Origin: Hydrogenophaga sp.
Lineage (GTDB): Bacteria > Pseudomonadota > Gammaproteobacteria > Burkholderiales > Burkholderiaceae_C
Length of the DNA stretch: 10,104 nt
Reading direction: 5' to 3'
Assembly: GCA_025458415.1 (NCBI GenBank)
Contig: JALOSN010000092.1
Location: 1 to 10,104 of the forward strand
The notes under the pieces were generated by a model, which saw only the letters and a program-made list of their open reading frames with translations, was not told the origin of the DNA and ran no database searches. The position numbers and the translations under genes are program-made. This document shows positions 1-6,892 of the stretch, in pieces. Positions within the stretch are counted from its first letter, which is position 1. Each line of letters opens with the position of its first letter.

Positions 1-2
1 TG

Positions 3-1541
3 CACTCGCTGGCCGATATGACGGCCTGGCAGGCCCTGTGGGCCGCACCGCAGACGACTGCGGCCCTGCTGCTGACCCTGTGGACCGGTCTGGCGTCGAC
101 CGCGCTGGCGTGGTGGATCAGTGCCTGGCTGCTGGCGCAGGCCTTTGTCCGCCAGCGCCTGACGACCATGGGCCGGGCACTGCCGGCCATGCTGGCCACC
201 CCCCATGCGGCGCTGGCCATCGGCCTGGTGTTTCTGGTGGCCCCCAGCGGCTGGTTGCTGCGCGCGGTTTCGCCCTGGTTGACCGGGTTCGAGTTTCCGC
301 CACCGTGGCCCACCACGCAGGACCCCTGGGGTCTGGGCCTGATCGCGGCACTGGTCCTCAAGGAGGTGCCCTTCTTGCTCTGGACCGCCGCCAGCCAGCT
401 GCAGCGGGACGATGTCCGTCGGCGCTGGCAGGCCGAGCACAGCCTGGCGCAGACCCTGGGCTATGGGCCATCGCGGGCCTGGTGGCGCGTCATCTGGCCG
501 CAGCTGGCGCCACGACTGTGGTGGCCACTGATGGCGGTGCTGGCCTATGGTCTGACGGTGGTCGACATGGCGCTGGTGATCGGGCCGGCCAGCCCGCCGA
601 CCCTGGCGGTGCTGGCCTGGCAATGGTTGCAGGATGCGGATCTGGCGGTGAACGCCCAGGGTGCGGCGGCCGGCGGCCTGCTGGCCTTGCTGGTGCTGGC
701 CAGTGGGCTGGCCTGGTGGGCTGTTGCCCGTCTTCGCCTGCGACCACCGGACGGCCGGCGAGGACCGCCTGCGCGCGAACACAGATCCTGGGCCTGGCAC
801 ACGCTGGTGCTGGTGTATGCCAGCATCCTGCTGGCGCTGGCCGTGGGCAGCGTGGCCGGCGTCTGGCCGTTTCCCCATCTGCTGCCCGAAGCCTGGACAT
901 GGCAGGCGTGGCAGGGCGTCTGGTCCAGCACGGGCACCGTGACCGACACGCTGCTGCTGGCGGCGGCCTCGGCCCTGTTGTCACTGCTGTGGTGTGTCGC
1001 CTGGCTGGAGCTGGCGCCAAGGCACTGGGACCGCGCACTGCGCCCGCTGCTCTACCTGCCGCTGGTGCTGCCGGGCGTGCTCTGGGTGGTCGGTCTGTAC
1101 GGATTGGTGCTCAGGCTGCAGTGGGAGGGCCTGTGGCCTGGTCTGCTGCTGGCGCACACGACCCTGGTGCTGCCCTATGTGCTGCTGGCGCTGTCACCGG
1201 CCTACCTGGGCTTTGACCCGCGCTACCGCAGCCTGGCGGCCAGCCTCGGGCACGGACGCTGGCATTTCCTGTGGCGGGTCAAGTGGCCTCTGTTGAGGCG
1301 GTCCCTGGCGGCATCGGCGGCGGTGGGCTTTGCGGTGAGTGTGGCGCAGTACCTGCCGACACTCTACGTCGGTGCCGGCCGCTGGAACACGGTCACGACC
1401 GAGGCGGTCACGCTGGCCGCCGGCGCCCAGCGTTCGCTCACCGGTGCCTATGCCTGGCTGCAGTTCGTGCTGCCCGTACTGGGTTTCGCGCTGGCCGCCT
1501 GGCTGGGGCGGCCGCGACGCTTTACAGTCTCCAACCCATGA
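3..1541 (+). CDS. ynjC: ABC transporter permease, two-domain YnjC type (5' end probably outside window)
   Basis: This is the inner-membrane channel subunit of a binding-protein-dependent ABC importer; the substrate is unknown. Counting from the first in-frame ATG (base 18), the protein is 507 residues and strongly hydrophobic, with about a dozen likely membrane segments. It contains two permease domains in tandem. Each has a cytoplasmic EAA-type loop that docks on the ATPase: residues about 139-162 (G148, then W160-P161) and about 404-425 (G411, then W423-P424). Both loops keep the Gly and Pro but not the literal EAA. The reading frame is open to the window edge, and the residues encoded before the ATG (HSLAD) read like a continuation of the protein. 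The expected first membrane helix and loop of this family are missing, so the true start is probably upstream. The stop overlaps the ynjD start as ATGA, which implies translational coupling. The YnjC assignment rests on the ynjD and ynjF neighbours as well as the double-permease layout. Other Fbp/thiamine-type fused permeases look similar. Confidence 0.88.
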   Translation, partial: HSLADMTAWQALWAAPQTTAALLLTLWTGLASTALAWWISAWLLAQAFVRQRLTTMGRALPAMLATPHAALAIGLVFLVAPSGWLLRAVSPWLTGFEFPPPWPTTQDPWGLGLIAALVLKEVPFLLWTAASQLQRDDVRRRWQAEHSLAQTLGYGPSRAWWRVIWPQLAPRLWWPLMAVLAYGLTVVDMALVIGPASPPTLAVLAWQWLQDADLAVNAQGAAAGGLLALLVLASGLAWWAVARLRLRPPDGRRGPPAREHRSWAWHTLVLVYASILLALAVGSVAGVWPFPHLLPEAWTWQAWQGVWSSTGTVTDTLLLAAASALLSLLWCVAWLELAPRHWDRALRPLLYLPLVLPGVLWVVGLYGLVLRLQWEGLWPGLLLAHTTLVLPYVLLALSPAYLGFDPRYRSLAASLGHGRWHFLWRVKWPLLRRSLAASAAVGFAVSVAQYLPTLYVGAGRWNTVTTEAVTLAAGAQRSLTGAYAWLQFVLPVLGFALAAWLGRPRRFTVSNP

Positions 1542-2188
1542 GCCTGAACATCCACATCGAGCGACTGGGTCGTCCCGGCCGCGACCTGGTCTCGGACCTG
1601 AGGCTGGAGGTTCCGCCCGGCGAGGTGCTGACCCTGATGGGACCCAGCGGTTGCGGCAAAAGCTCGGTGCTGGCGGCCATCGCCGGCACCCTGGGGACGG
1701 TGGCCGAGGGCCAGTCGGCACTGGATTTCAAGGGCCGGATCGTGCTCGACGGACAGGACCTGACCCGGCTGCCGACGGCACAGCGCGGCATCGGGCTGAT
1801 CTTCCAGGACGACCTGCTGTTCGCGCACCTGAGCGTGGCCGAGAACCTGCTGTTCGCGCTGCCACCGGGTCCGTCCGGCGCCCGCAGGGCAGAGGCCGAA
1901 CAGGCGCTGGCCGAGGCCGGTCTGCCCGGCTTCGGTGATCGGGACCCGGCCACGCTGTCGGGCGGTCAACGCGCGCGTGTGGCCCTGATGCGCGCCCTGC
2001 TGGCCCGGCCGCGGGCACTGCTGCTGGACGAACCCTTCTCGCGGCTGGATGCTGCCCTGCGGTCGCAGTTCAGGGAGTTCGTGTTCGGGCACATCTGCGC
2101 CGCCCATGTACCGGCCATTCTGGTCACGCACGACAGGGCCGACATCGCGAACCCGCGGCGGGTGGTGGAGCTGTTCCATGCTGGATAA
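1538..2188 (+). CDS. ynjD: ABC transporter ATP-binding protein, YnjD type
   Basis: This is the cytoplasmic ATPase that powers the importer whose channel is the upstream permease. The 216-residue protein is a single nucleotide-binding domain with every core motif intact. These are Walker A GPSGCGKSS (35-43), Q-loop Gln90 (IFQDD), signature LSGGQ (140-144), Walker B LLLDEP (161-166), D-loop SRLD (168-171) and switch His198 (VTHDRAD). The phrase DEPFSRLDAALR and the short length, with no C-terminal regulatory domain, fit the YnjD/ThiQ-like group rather than PotA/FbpC. The start is the ATG that overlaps the ynjC stop (ATGA). No good Shine-Dalgarno sequence precedes it, so translation probably depends on coupling. 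The end overlaps ynjF by 11 bases. ATPase function is secure from the motifs. The imported substrate cannot be told from the sequence. Confidence 0.93.
   Translation: MSLNIHIERLGRPGRDLVSDLRLEVPPGEVLTLMGPSGCGKSSVLAAIAGTLGTVAEGQSALDFKGRIVLDGQDLTRLPTAQRGIGLIFQDDLLFAHLSVAENLLFALPPGPSGARRAEAEQALAEAGLPGFGDRDPATLSGGQRARVALMRALLARPRALLLDEPFSRLDAALRSQFREFVFGHICAAHVPAILVTHDRADIANPRRVVELFHAG
2164..2170 (+). promoter_or_regulatory. Ribosome binding site deciding the ynjF start
   Basis: The purine-rich stretch GGTGGAG lies inside the end of ynjD. Its GGAG core ends seven bases before the ATG at 2178. This supports 2178 as the start of the phosphatidyltransferase, not the later in-frame ATG at residue 10, and means the gene can be initiated independently despite the 11-base overlap. 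Confidence 0.6.
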
Positions 2189-2783
2189 GGCGGTACAGGC
2201 CGCCATGCGGCCGCTGATGGTGCGCGCGGCACGCACGCTGTGCCACCTGGGCGTGCATGCCGACGCGCTGACCTGGGCCGGCTTTGTGCTCGGCCTGGGC
2301 GCAGCAGCGGCCATTGCCACCGGGCACTTTCTGATCGGCCTGGTCCTGCTGATGGGCTCGCGCCTGATGGACGGACTGGACGGCGCGGTGGCCCGCGCCA
2401 CGCAACCCACCGACCGCGGCGGTTTTCTGGACATCACGCTGGACTTCGTGTTCTACGCGTCGATTCCGCTGGCCTTTGCGGTGGCCGACCCGGATGCCAA
2501 CGCACTGGCCTCCGCGGTCCTGCTGGCCAGCTTCATCGGCACCGGCAGCAGCTTCCTGGCCTTTGCCATCGTCGCCGAGAAGCGGAAGCTGCATTCACTG
2601 GCTTTGCCGGACAAGAGCTTCTATTTTCTGGGCGGACTGACCGAGGCCACCGAGACCCTCATCGCCTTTGTGGCCATGTGCCTGTGGCCGCATTGGTTCG
2701 CTCCCATCGCCTACGGTTTTGCGGCCCTGTGCGTGATCACCACCGCGTTGCGCATCGGCTGGGGCTATACGCGGTTTCGCTGA
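2178..2783 (+). CDS. ynjF: CDP-alcohol phosphatidyltransferase family protein, YnjF type
   Basis: This is an inner-membrane enzyme family that transfers a phosphatidyl-type group from a CDP-linked donor to an alcohol, releasing CMP. The acceptor for this branch is not established. The 201-residue protein is close to E. coli YnjF in length and has about six hydrophobic helices. The signature D-x2-DG-x2-AR-x7-G-x3-D-x3-D is complete: Asp65, Asp68, Gly69, Ala72-Arg73, Gly81, Asp85 and Asp89. All four metal-binding and catalytic aspartates are therefore present and the enzyme should be active. It is the last gene of the ynjC-ynjD-ynjF operon. In E. coli a rhodanese gene (ynjE) sits between D and F and is absent here. 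Its 3' end overlaps the convergent P-type ATPase gene by 19 bases, so there is no room for an intrinsic terminator between them. Why a lipid-type transferase is linked to an ABC importer is not known. Confidence 0.9.
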   Translation: MLDKAVQAAMRPLMVRAARTLCHLGVHADALTWAGFVLGLGAAAAIATGHFLIGLVLLMGSRLMDGLDGAVARATQPTDRGGFLDITLDFVFYASIPLAFAVADPDANALASAVLLASFIGTGSSFLAFAIVAEKRKLHSLALPDKSFYFLGGLTEATETLIAFVAMCLWPHWFAPIAYGFAALCVITTALRIGWGYTRFR

Positions 2784-5500
2784 CGAACCACCCACTTCTC
2801 GCCTTCGAGCAGCACCAGCACGGCCAGTCCGGCCAGGGCACACAGCAGCACCTGCGCCGGCTCCAAGGCACGGGTGCCGAACCACAGTTGCATGAAGGGG
2901 GCGTAGGTGAAAAGCGCCTGCAGCACCACCACCAGGCCCACTGCCAGCAATACCCGGGGTGTTCCCTGCACGCCGGCCAGAGAGAATGAGGGCGCCTTCA
3001 GGTATCGCACACTGAACAGGTAGAACACCTCCATGGCCACCAGGGTGTTGACCGCCATGGTGCGCGCGACCTCGACCGGCGCACCGCGGTCCAGCGACCA
3101 CTGGTACATGCCGAAGATGCCCAGACTGAACAGGGTCGAGACCAGCACAATGCGCCAGATCACGAAGGGGCTCAGCATGGCTTCGCCCGGCGGACGCGGC
3201 GAACGCTGCATGACGCCGGGTTCGGTGGGTTCGAAGGCCAGCACCATGGCCAGCGCCACCGAACTCACCATGTTCACCCACAGGATCTGCACCGGCAGGA
3301 TCGGCAGGGACAGCCCGAACAACACGGCCACCAGCAGCGACATCGACTCGCCGCCGTTGATGGGCAGCAGGAAGGTCACGGTCTTGCGCAGGTTGTCGTA
3401 GACCGTGCGGCCCTCTTCCACCGCGTGTGCGATGGAGGCGAAGTTGTCGTCGGCCAGCACGATGGCGCCGGCCTGCTTGGCCGCCTCGGTGCCCTTGCGT
3501 CCCATGGCCACACCGACATCGGCCTGCTTGAGTGCAGGTGCGTCGTTGACGCCGTCACCGGTCATGGCCACCACCTCGCCCCGTGCCTGCAGGGCGCGCA
3601 CCAGACGCAGCTTGTGTTCGGGGCTGGCGCGGGCGAACACGTCGGTGTCCTGCACCGCCTGCTGCAAGGCCGTCTCGTCCATGGCTTCGATCTCGGGGCC
3701 GGTGACGGCCCGCAGCCGGTCGCCCATGCCCAGCTGACGGGCAATCGCGCTGGCCGTCACGCCATGGTCACCGGTGATCATCTTGACCCGGATGCCGGCG
3801 GCACGGCATTGCGCCACCGCTTCGATGGCCTCCTGCCTGGGCGGATCGATGATGCCCACCAGCCCGAGCAAGGTCAGACCCTCGACCCCGCTTCGGCTGT
3901 CCAGCGCCGTGGTCGCGTCCACACGACCGCGCGCCAGGGCCAGCACCCGACGTCCGGCGCGCGCCTGTTCGTCGATGGCGCGCTGCCAGCAAGCCTCGTC
4001 CAACGGCACGGTCTGGCCGTCGTCGGCGAGTTGGTGACTGCACATGGTCAGCACGCGCTCGGGTGCGCCCTTGAGCAACAGGTCGTGTCCGGCCGGCTCG
4101 CCGTCGGCCGCTGCATGGGCGGTGGCCATGTAGCGGTGTTCCGATTCGAACGGGATGGCGCCGGTTCGCGGGCGCTCACGGGCCAGTTCCAGCGGGTCGA
4201 TGCCGGCCTTCATGGCCAGCGTGAGCAAGGCGCCTTCCGTGGGGTCACCGGCCAGCTGCCACAGGCCCGCTTCCGGGTGCAGGCTGGCGTCGTTGCACAG
4301 GGCGGCAGCCTCGGCCAGCGCCAGCAGCACCGGCGCCTCGCGGAACAGCTCGGCCGGTTGCAGGTGGTGACCTTTGCGCCTGAGTGCACCCTGCGGGACA
4401 TAACCCGCCCCCTCGACGTCGACCACGCCGCTGGCCAGCACCACCTGCTGCACCGTCATCTCGTTGCGCGTGAGGGTGCCGGTCTTGTCGGAGCAGATCA
4501 CCGTCACCGACCCCAGGGTTTCGACGGCTGGCAGGCGCCGGATCACCGCATGGCGCGCGGCCATGCGCTGCACCCCGATGGCCAGGGTGATGGACATGAT
4601 GGCGGGCATGCCTTCGGGAATGGCGGCCACCGCCAGGCCGACGGCGGTCATGAACATCTCGGCCACCGGCATGCCCGCCGCGGCCACCACGGCCAGGGTG
4701 ATCCATCGCGCCAGCTGCCCCATGTTGCGCACCAGGGGTGTGGTCACCTGCTCCACCGATTCGAGCAGGCGGCCGATACGACCCATCTCGGTTGCACCGG
4801 CGGTGGCCACCACCACGCCACGCGCCTGCCCCTGGGTGACCAGGGTGCCGGCATAGCCCATGCACAGGCGGTCGCCCAGGGCCGCGTCGGCCGCCACCGG
4901 GGCGACCGCTTTTTCGACCGGAACCGACTCGCCGGTCAGGGCCGACTCGTCGACGCGCAGGTTGTTGATCTGCAGCCAGCGCAGGTCGGCCGGAAGGCTG
5001 TCGCCCGAGGCGACCTGCACCACGTCGCCCGGCACCAGATCGGCCGCGTCGATGTCCTGCAGGCGCCCATCGCGCCAGACGCTGGCGTGCGGCGCCAGCA
5101 GGTGGCGAATGGCCGCCAGGGCCTTTTCGGCCTTGCCTTCCTGCAGCACGCCGATGGACACGTTGAGCAGCACCACCGCGAGGATGACAGCGGAGTCGAG
5201 CAGGTGGCCGATCAGCGCGGTGACGACCACCGCGGCCAGCAGCACCAGAATGAGCAGGTTGTTGAACTGGGCCAGCACGCGCCGCCACCATGCAGGGCCT
5301 TCGGCCATCTGCAGCCGATTGGGACCGTGACGCCGCAGGCGGTCATTCGCTTCGGTGGTAAGCAGGCCCAGGGACGCGCTGTCCAGCTGGGCCAGTACCT
5401 GCCCGGGCGCCAAGCAGTGCCAGGGGCGCGGTTCGGTATCGGGGGAACTCGTTGTCGGTGTGGCGGGCATGCGGCGGGCGGCCTCTCTGGTGAACGGCAT
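2765..5500 (-). CDS. Cation-transporting P-type ATPase (P2, Ca2+-ATPase-like)
   Basis: This is an inner-membrane pump that forms an aspartyl-phosphate intermediate to move cations. The 911-residue protein is full length for the P2 branch. Domains in order: an N-terminal cation-ATPase domain (about 25-95); M1-M2 (about 80-118); an actuator domain with TGES at 189-192; M3-M4 with PEGMP at 295-299; the phosphorylation motif DKTGT with Asp338; a nucleotide-binding KGAPE at 477-481; the hinge motif MITGD at 574-578; TGDG-VNDAP at 647-654; and M5-M10 (about 707-900). There is no N-terminal heavy-metal domain or CPC motif, which argues against a copper or zinc pump. Aligned by eye with SERCA, Glu296, Asn715, Glu718, Asn743 and Glu824 match ion-site residues, but the M6 aspartate (Asp800) is Ser747. 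Ion identity is therefore left open. The start could be the ATG at 5500 or the ATG at 5470. The latter has GAGAGG 11 bases ahead, whereas the former has no Shine-Dalgarno and abuts a hairpin. Confidence 0.93.
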   Translation of the reverse strand: MPFTREAARRMPATPTTSSPDTEPRPWHCLAPGQVLAQLDSASLGLLTTEANDRLRRHGPNRLQMAEGPAWWRRVLAQFNNLLILVLLAAVVVTALIGHLLDSAVILAVVLLNVSIGVLQEGKAEKALAAIRHLLAPHASVWRDGRLQDIDAADLVPGDVVQVASGDSLPADLRWLQINNLRVDESALTGESVPVEKAVAPVAADAALGDRLCMGYAGTLVTQGQARGVVVATAGATEMGRIGRLLESVEQVTTPLVRNMGQLARWITLAVVAAAGMPVAEMFMTAVGLAVAAIPEGMPAIMSITLAIGVQRMAARHAVIRRLPAVETLGSVTVICSDKTGTLTRNEMTVQQVVLASGVVDVEGAGYVPQGALRRKGHHLQPAELFREAPVLLALAEAAALCNDASLHPEAGLWQLAGDPTEGALLTLAMKAGIDPLELARERPRTGAIPFESEHRYMATAHAAADGEPAGHDLLLKGAPERVLTMCSHQLADDGQTVPLDEACWQRAIDEQARAGRRVLALARGRVDATTALDSRSGVEGLTLLGLVGIIDPPRQEAIEAVAQCRAAGIRVKMITGDHGVTASAIARQLGMGDRLRAVTGPEIEAMDETALQQAVQDTDVFARASPEHKLRLVRALQARGEVVAMTGDGVNDAPALKQADVGVAMGRKGTEAAKQAGAIVLADDNFASIAHAVEEGRTVYDNLRKTVTFLLPINGGESMSLLVAVLFGLSLPILPVQILWVNMVSSVALAMVLAFEPTEPGVMQRSPRPPGEAMLSPFVIWRIVLVSTLFSLGIFGMYQWSLDRGAPVEVARTMAVNTLVAMEVFYLFSVRYLKAPSFSLAGVQGTPRVLLAVGLVVVLQALFTYAPFMQLWFGTRALEPAQVLLCALAGLAVLVLLEGEKWVVRQRNRV

Positions 5501-5520
5501 GTCTGACCGGAAGGTCCGAC
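5501..5520 (-). other. Hairpin abutting the first start codon of the P-type ATPase
   Basis: Read on the minus strand, GTCGGACC, loop TTCC and GGTCAGAC form an 8-pair stem with one G-A mismatch. Its last base directly precedes the ATG at 5500. No Shine-Dalgarno sequence is visible for that ATG. The hairpin could be an RNA element controlling initiation, a protein-binding palindrome, or chance in GC-rich DNA. There is no T-run after it, so it is not a classical terminator. Confidence 0.4.
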
Positions 5521-5574
5521 CTTAACCCGGTAAGACAGGGCTGGCGTCCAGGGTTCCGCCGTCCGGATGACTTT

Positions 5575-5588
5575 TTGACACAGGTCAA
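5575..5588. promoter_or_regulatory. TTGAC-N4-GTCAA palindrome, candidate FNR/ANR/DNR-type operator
   Basis: This is a perfect inverted repeat with a 4-base spacer: TTGAC, ACAG, GTCAA. The FNR/ANR/DNR consensus is TTGAT-N4-ATCAA, and half-sites of the TTGAC/GTCAA kind are accepted variants. The site is centred about 81 bases upstream of the ATPase ATG at 5500 (about 111 from the alternative ATG at 5470). It overlaps the stop codon of the glycosyltransferase fusion gene. The likeliest target is the ATPase gene. A weak -10-like GTCTTAC on the minus strand (about 5530-5536) would put the site near the class I position. No convincing -10 fits the class II position. Regulation is inferred from the motif only. 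Confidence 0.45.
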
Positions 5589-6892
5589 GACCGGGTCGGC
5601 AGGGCCTGCCAGCGCAGCCAGTCGGCCGGTTCGTCCACGTCCCACAGAGCGGGCAGCTCGACACAAGTCGTCCCATTGGCGTTCAGCCGCTCGAGGGTCT
5701 GCGCCAGCACCTGCGGGGTGCTCCAGTCCACCCCTTCGAACACCGATGGACAGGACCGCGCCAGACCCAGCGCCACATAGCCACCATCCTCGGCTGGCAG
5801 CACCGCCGCGCCGTGCCGCAACAGGGCGTCGGCCATGGCCTGCAGGTGGGCCGGCGTCAGCGCCGGACAGTCGGTGCCGACCACGATCCACGGCTGGTGG
5901 GGAGCACGGTCGAAATGCGCCTGCATGGCCACCCGCATGCGCTGCCCCAGGTCGCCTTCGGGCTGGGGTCGCGTGACCACGCCCAGTCGTTCGCGCAGCA
6001 GGCGAAACAGGCGGTGCTGCGCATCGGGGGCGCACCACAGGGTGACAGGACCCAGCGCGGCGGCCCGCACGCAGGCCAGCGCGCGCAGGATGAAACCCCG
6101 CTGCGCCCGGGCCGCTCCGGTCTGGCCCAGCAGCGGGACCAGGCGCGTCTTGGCCAGCCCGGGGACCGGCGCCTTGGCCATGATGGCCAGCGCCGCCGTG
6201 GCGCGGGGCCGGTAACCGTATCGCAGCGCCAGTGCATGCGGGTCGGCACCCCGCGCATAGGCTGCCCGCAGGCGCCACATCAGAACGATGGTCGCCCAAA
6301 GACCGTGCCGGTCCCAGCGGCGGCCCGAGGTGGTGACGTGCTCGCGCAGACAGGCCGGACGCGAGACCTGGCGCAGACGCACACTCAGCGCGATGTCCTC
6401 CATCAGGGGTTGCTCGGGAAACCCGCCCACCGCCTCGAACAGTCGGCGCCGCACAAACACCGCCTGGTCGCCGGTGGCGATGCCTGTCAGGCGCGAGCGC
6501 AGGTTCATCAGGGTGGCCACCATGGGCAGCAGCGGGTGCCGGCCTTCGATGTGCACGTCAAAACGTCCCCATTCGGCACCGTTGCCCATGGCGCGGCCGA
6601 TCAGCGCGACAGCGCCTTCGGGCAGGCGCGTGTCCGCATGCAGGAACAGCAGCGTGTCGGCGCCCAGGGCTGCCGCCGCACGGGCGCCAGCGTTCATCTG
6701 GGACGATCGTCCGCGCGGTGCCACCAAAACCTGGTCGACCAAGGGCGTGGCCCGTTGCACCGTGTCATCCCGGCTGCCCCCATCGACCACAACCACATGC
6801 ACGCCGTCCGCCCGGTAGGGCGCCAGCGCCTGCAACCGGGACGACACCTGGTCCGCTTCGTCGAGCACCGGAACAACGATGGCGAGCTTCAT
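5585..6892 (-). CDS. Fused GT2 (TIGR04283-type) and DUF2064 (TIGR04282-type) transferase
   Basis: Two GT-A-fold transferase domains are joined in one 435-residue protein. The first (about 1-225) has the TIGR04283 'transferase 2, rSAM/selenodomain-associated' pattern: VPVLDEA (7-13), VDGGSRD (36-42), GRSSQMNAGA (61-70), LHADT (84-88, the metal-binding DXD-like site), GDQAVFVRR (141-149) and MEDIALSVRLR (164-174). The second (about 232-430) has the TIGR04282/DUF2064 'transferase 1' pattern: MAKAPVPGLAKTRL (238-251), EGDLGQRM (312-319), GTDCPAL (339-345), EDGGY (368-372) and WDVDEPAD (417-424). These motifs suggest use of a nucleotide-activated donor, but donor and acceptor are unknown. The two families usually occur as adjacent separate genes. 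There is no signal peptide or clear membrane helix, so the protein is probably cytoplasmic. The ATG overlaps the stop of the upstream phosphotransferase gene (ATGA), so the two are coupled. Both domains look intact. Confidence 0.9.
   Translation of the reverse strand: MKLAIVVPVLDEADQVSSRLQALAPYRADGVHVVVVDGGSRDDTVQRATPLVDQVLVAPRGRSSQMNAGARAAAALGADTLLFLHADTRLPEGAVALIGRAMGNGAEWGRFDVHIEGRHPLLPMVATLMNLRSRLTGIATGDQAVFVRRRLFEAVGGFPEQPLMEDIALSVRLRQVSRPACLREHVTTSGRRWDRHGLWATIVLMWRLRAAYARGADPHALALRYGYRPRATAALAIMAKAPVPGLAKTRLVPLLGQTGAARAQRGFILRALACVRAAALGPVTLWCAPDAQHRLFRLLRERLGVVTRPQPEGDLGQRMRVAMQAHFDRAPHQPWIVVGTDCPALTPAHLQAMADALLRHGAAVLPAEDGGYVALGLARSCPSVFEGVDWSTPQVLAQTLERLNANGTTCVELPALWDVDEPADWLRWQALPTRS

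Noticed and set aside
1..21. Possible tail of an upstream gene ending at TGA 19-21 (ATGA overlap with the ATG at 18)
   Set aside because: Only six codons are visible, so it cannot be identified. The permease frame itself reads plausibly upstream of the ATG, which makes a start at 18 doubtful.
3425..5506. Plus-strand open frame of about 690 codons opposite the P-type ATPase
   Set aside because: It is a shadow of the ATPase reading frame, with His/Gln/Gly-rich composition and no domain motifs; the minus-strand ATPase is unambiguous.
5521..5534. CTTA...TAAG imperfect inverted repeat in the ATPase upstream gap
   Set aside because: It has only a four-base outer match with mismatches inside, too weak to call an operator.
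5571..5580. CTTTTTGACA as a plus-strand -35 element or terminator T-run
   Set aside because: No plus-strand gene lies downstream within reach, no -10 follows at proper spacing, and no stable stem directly precedes the short T-run.
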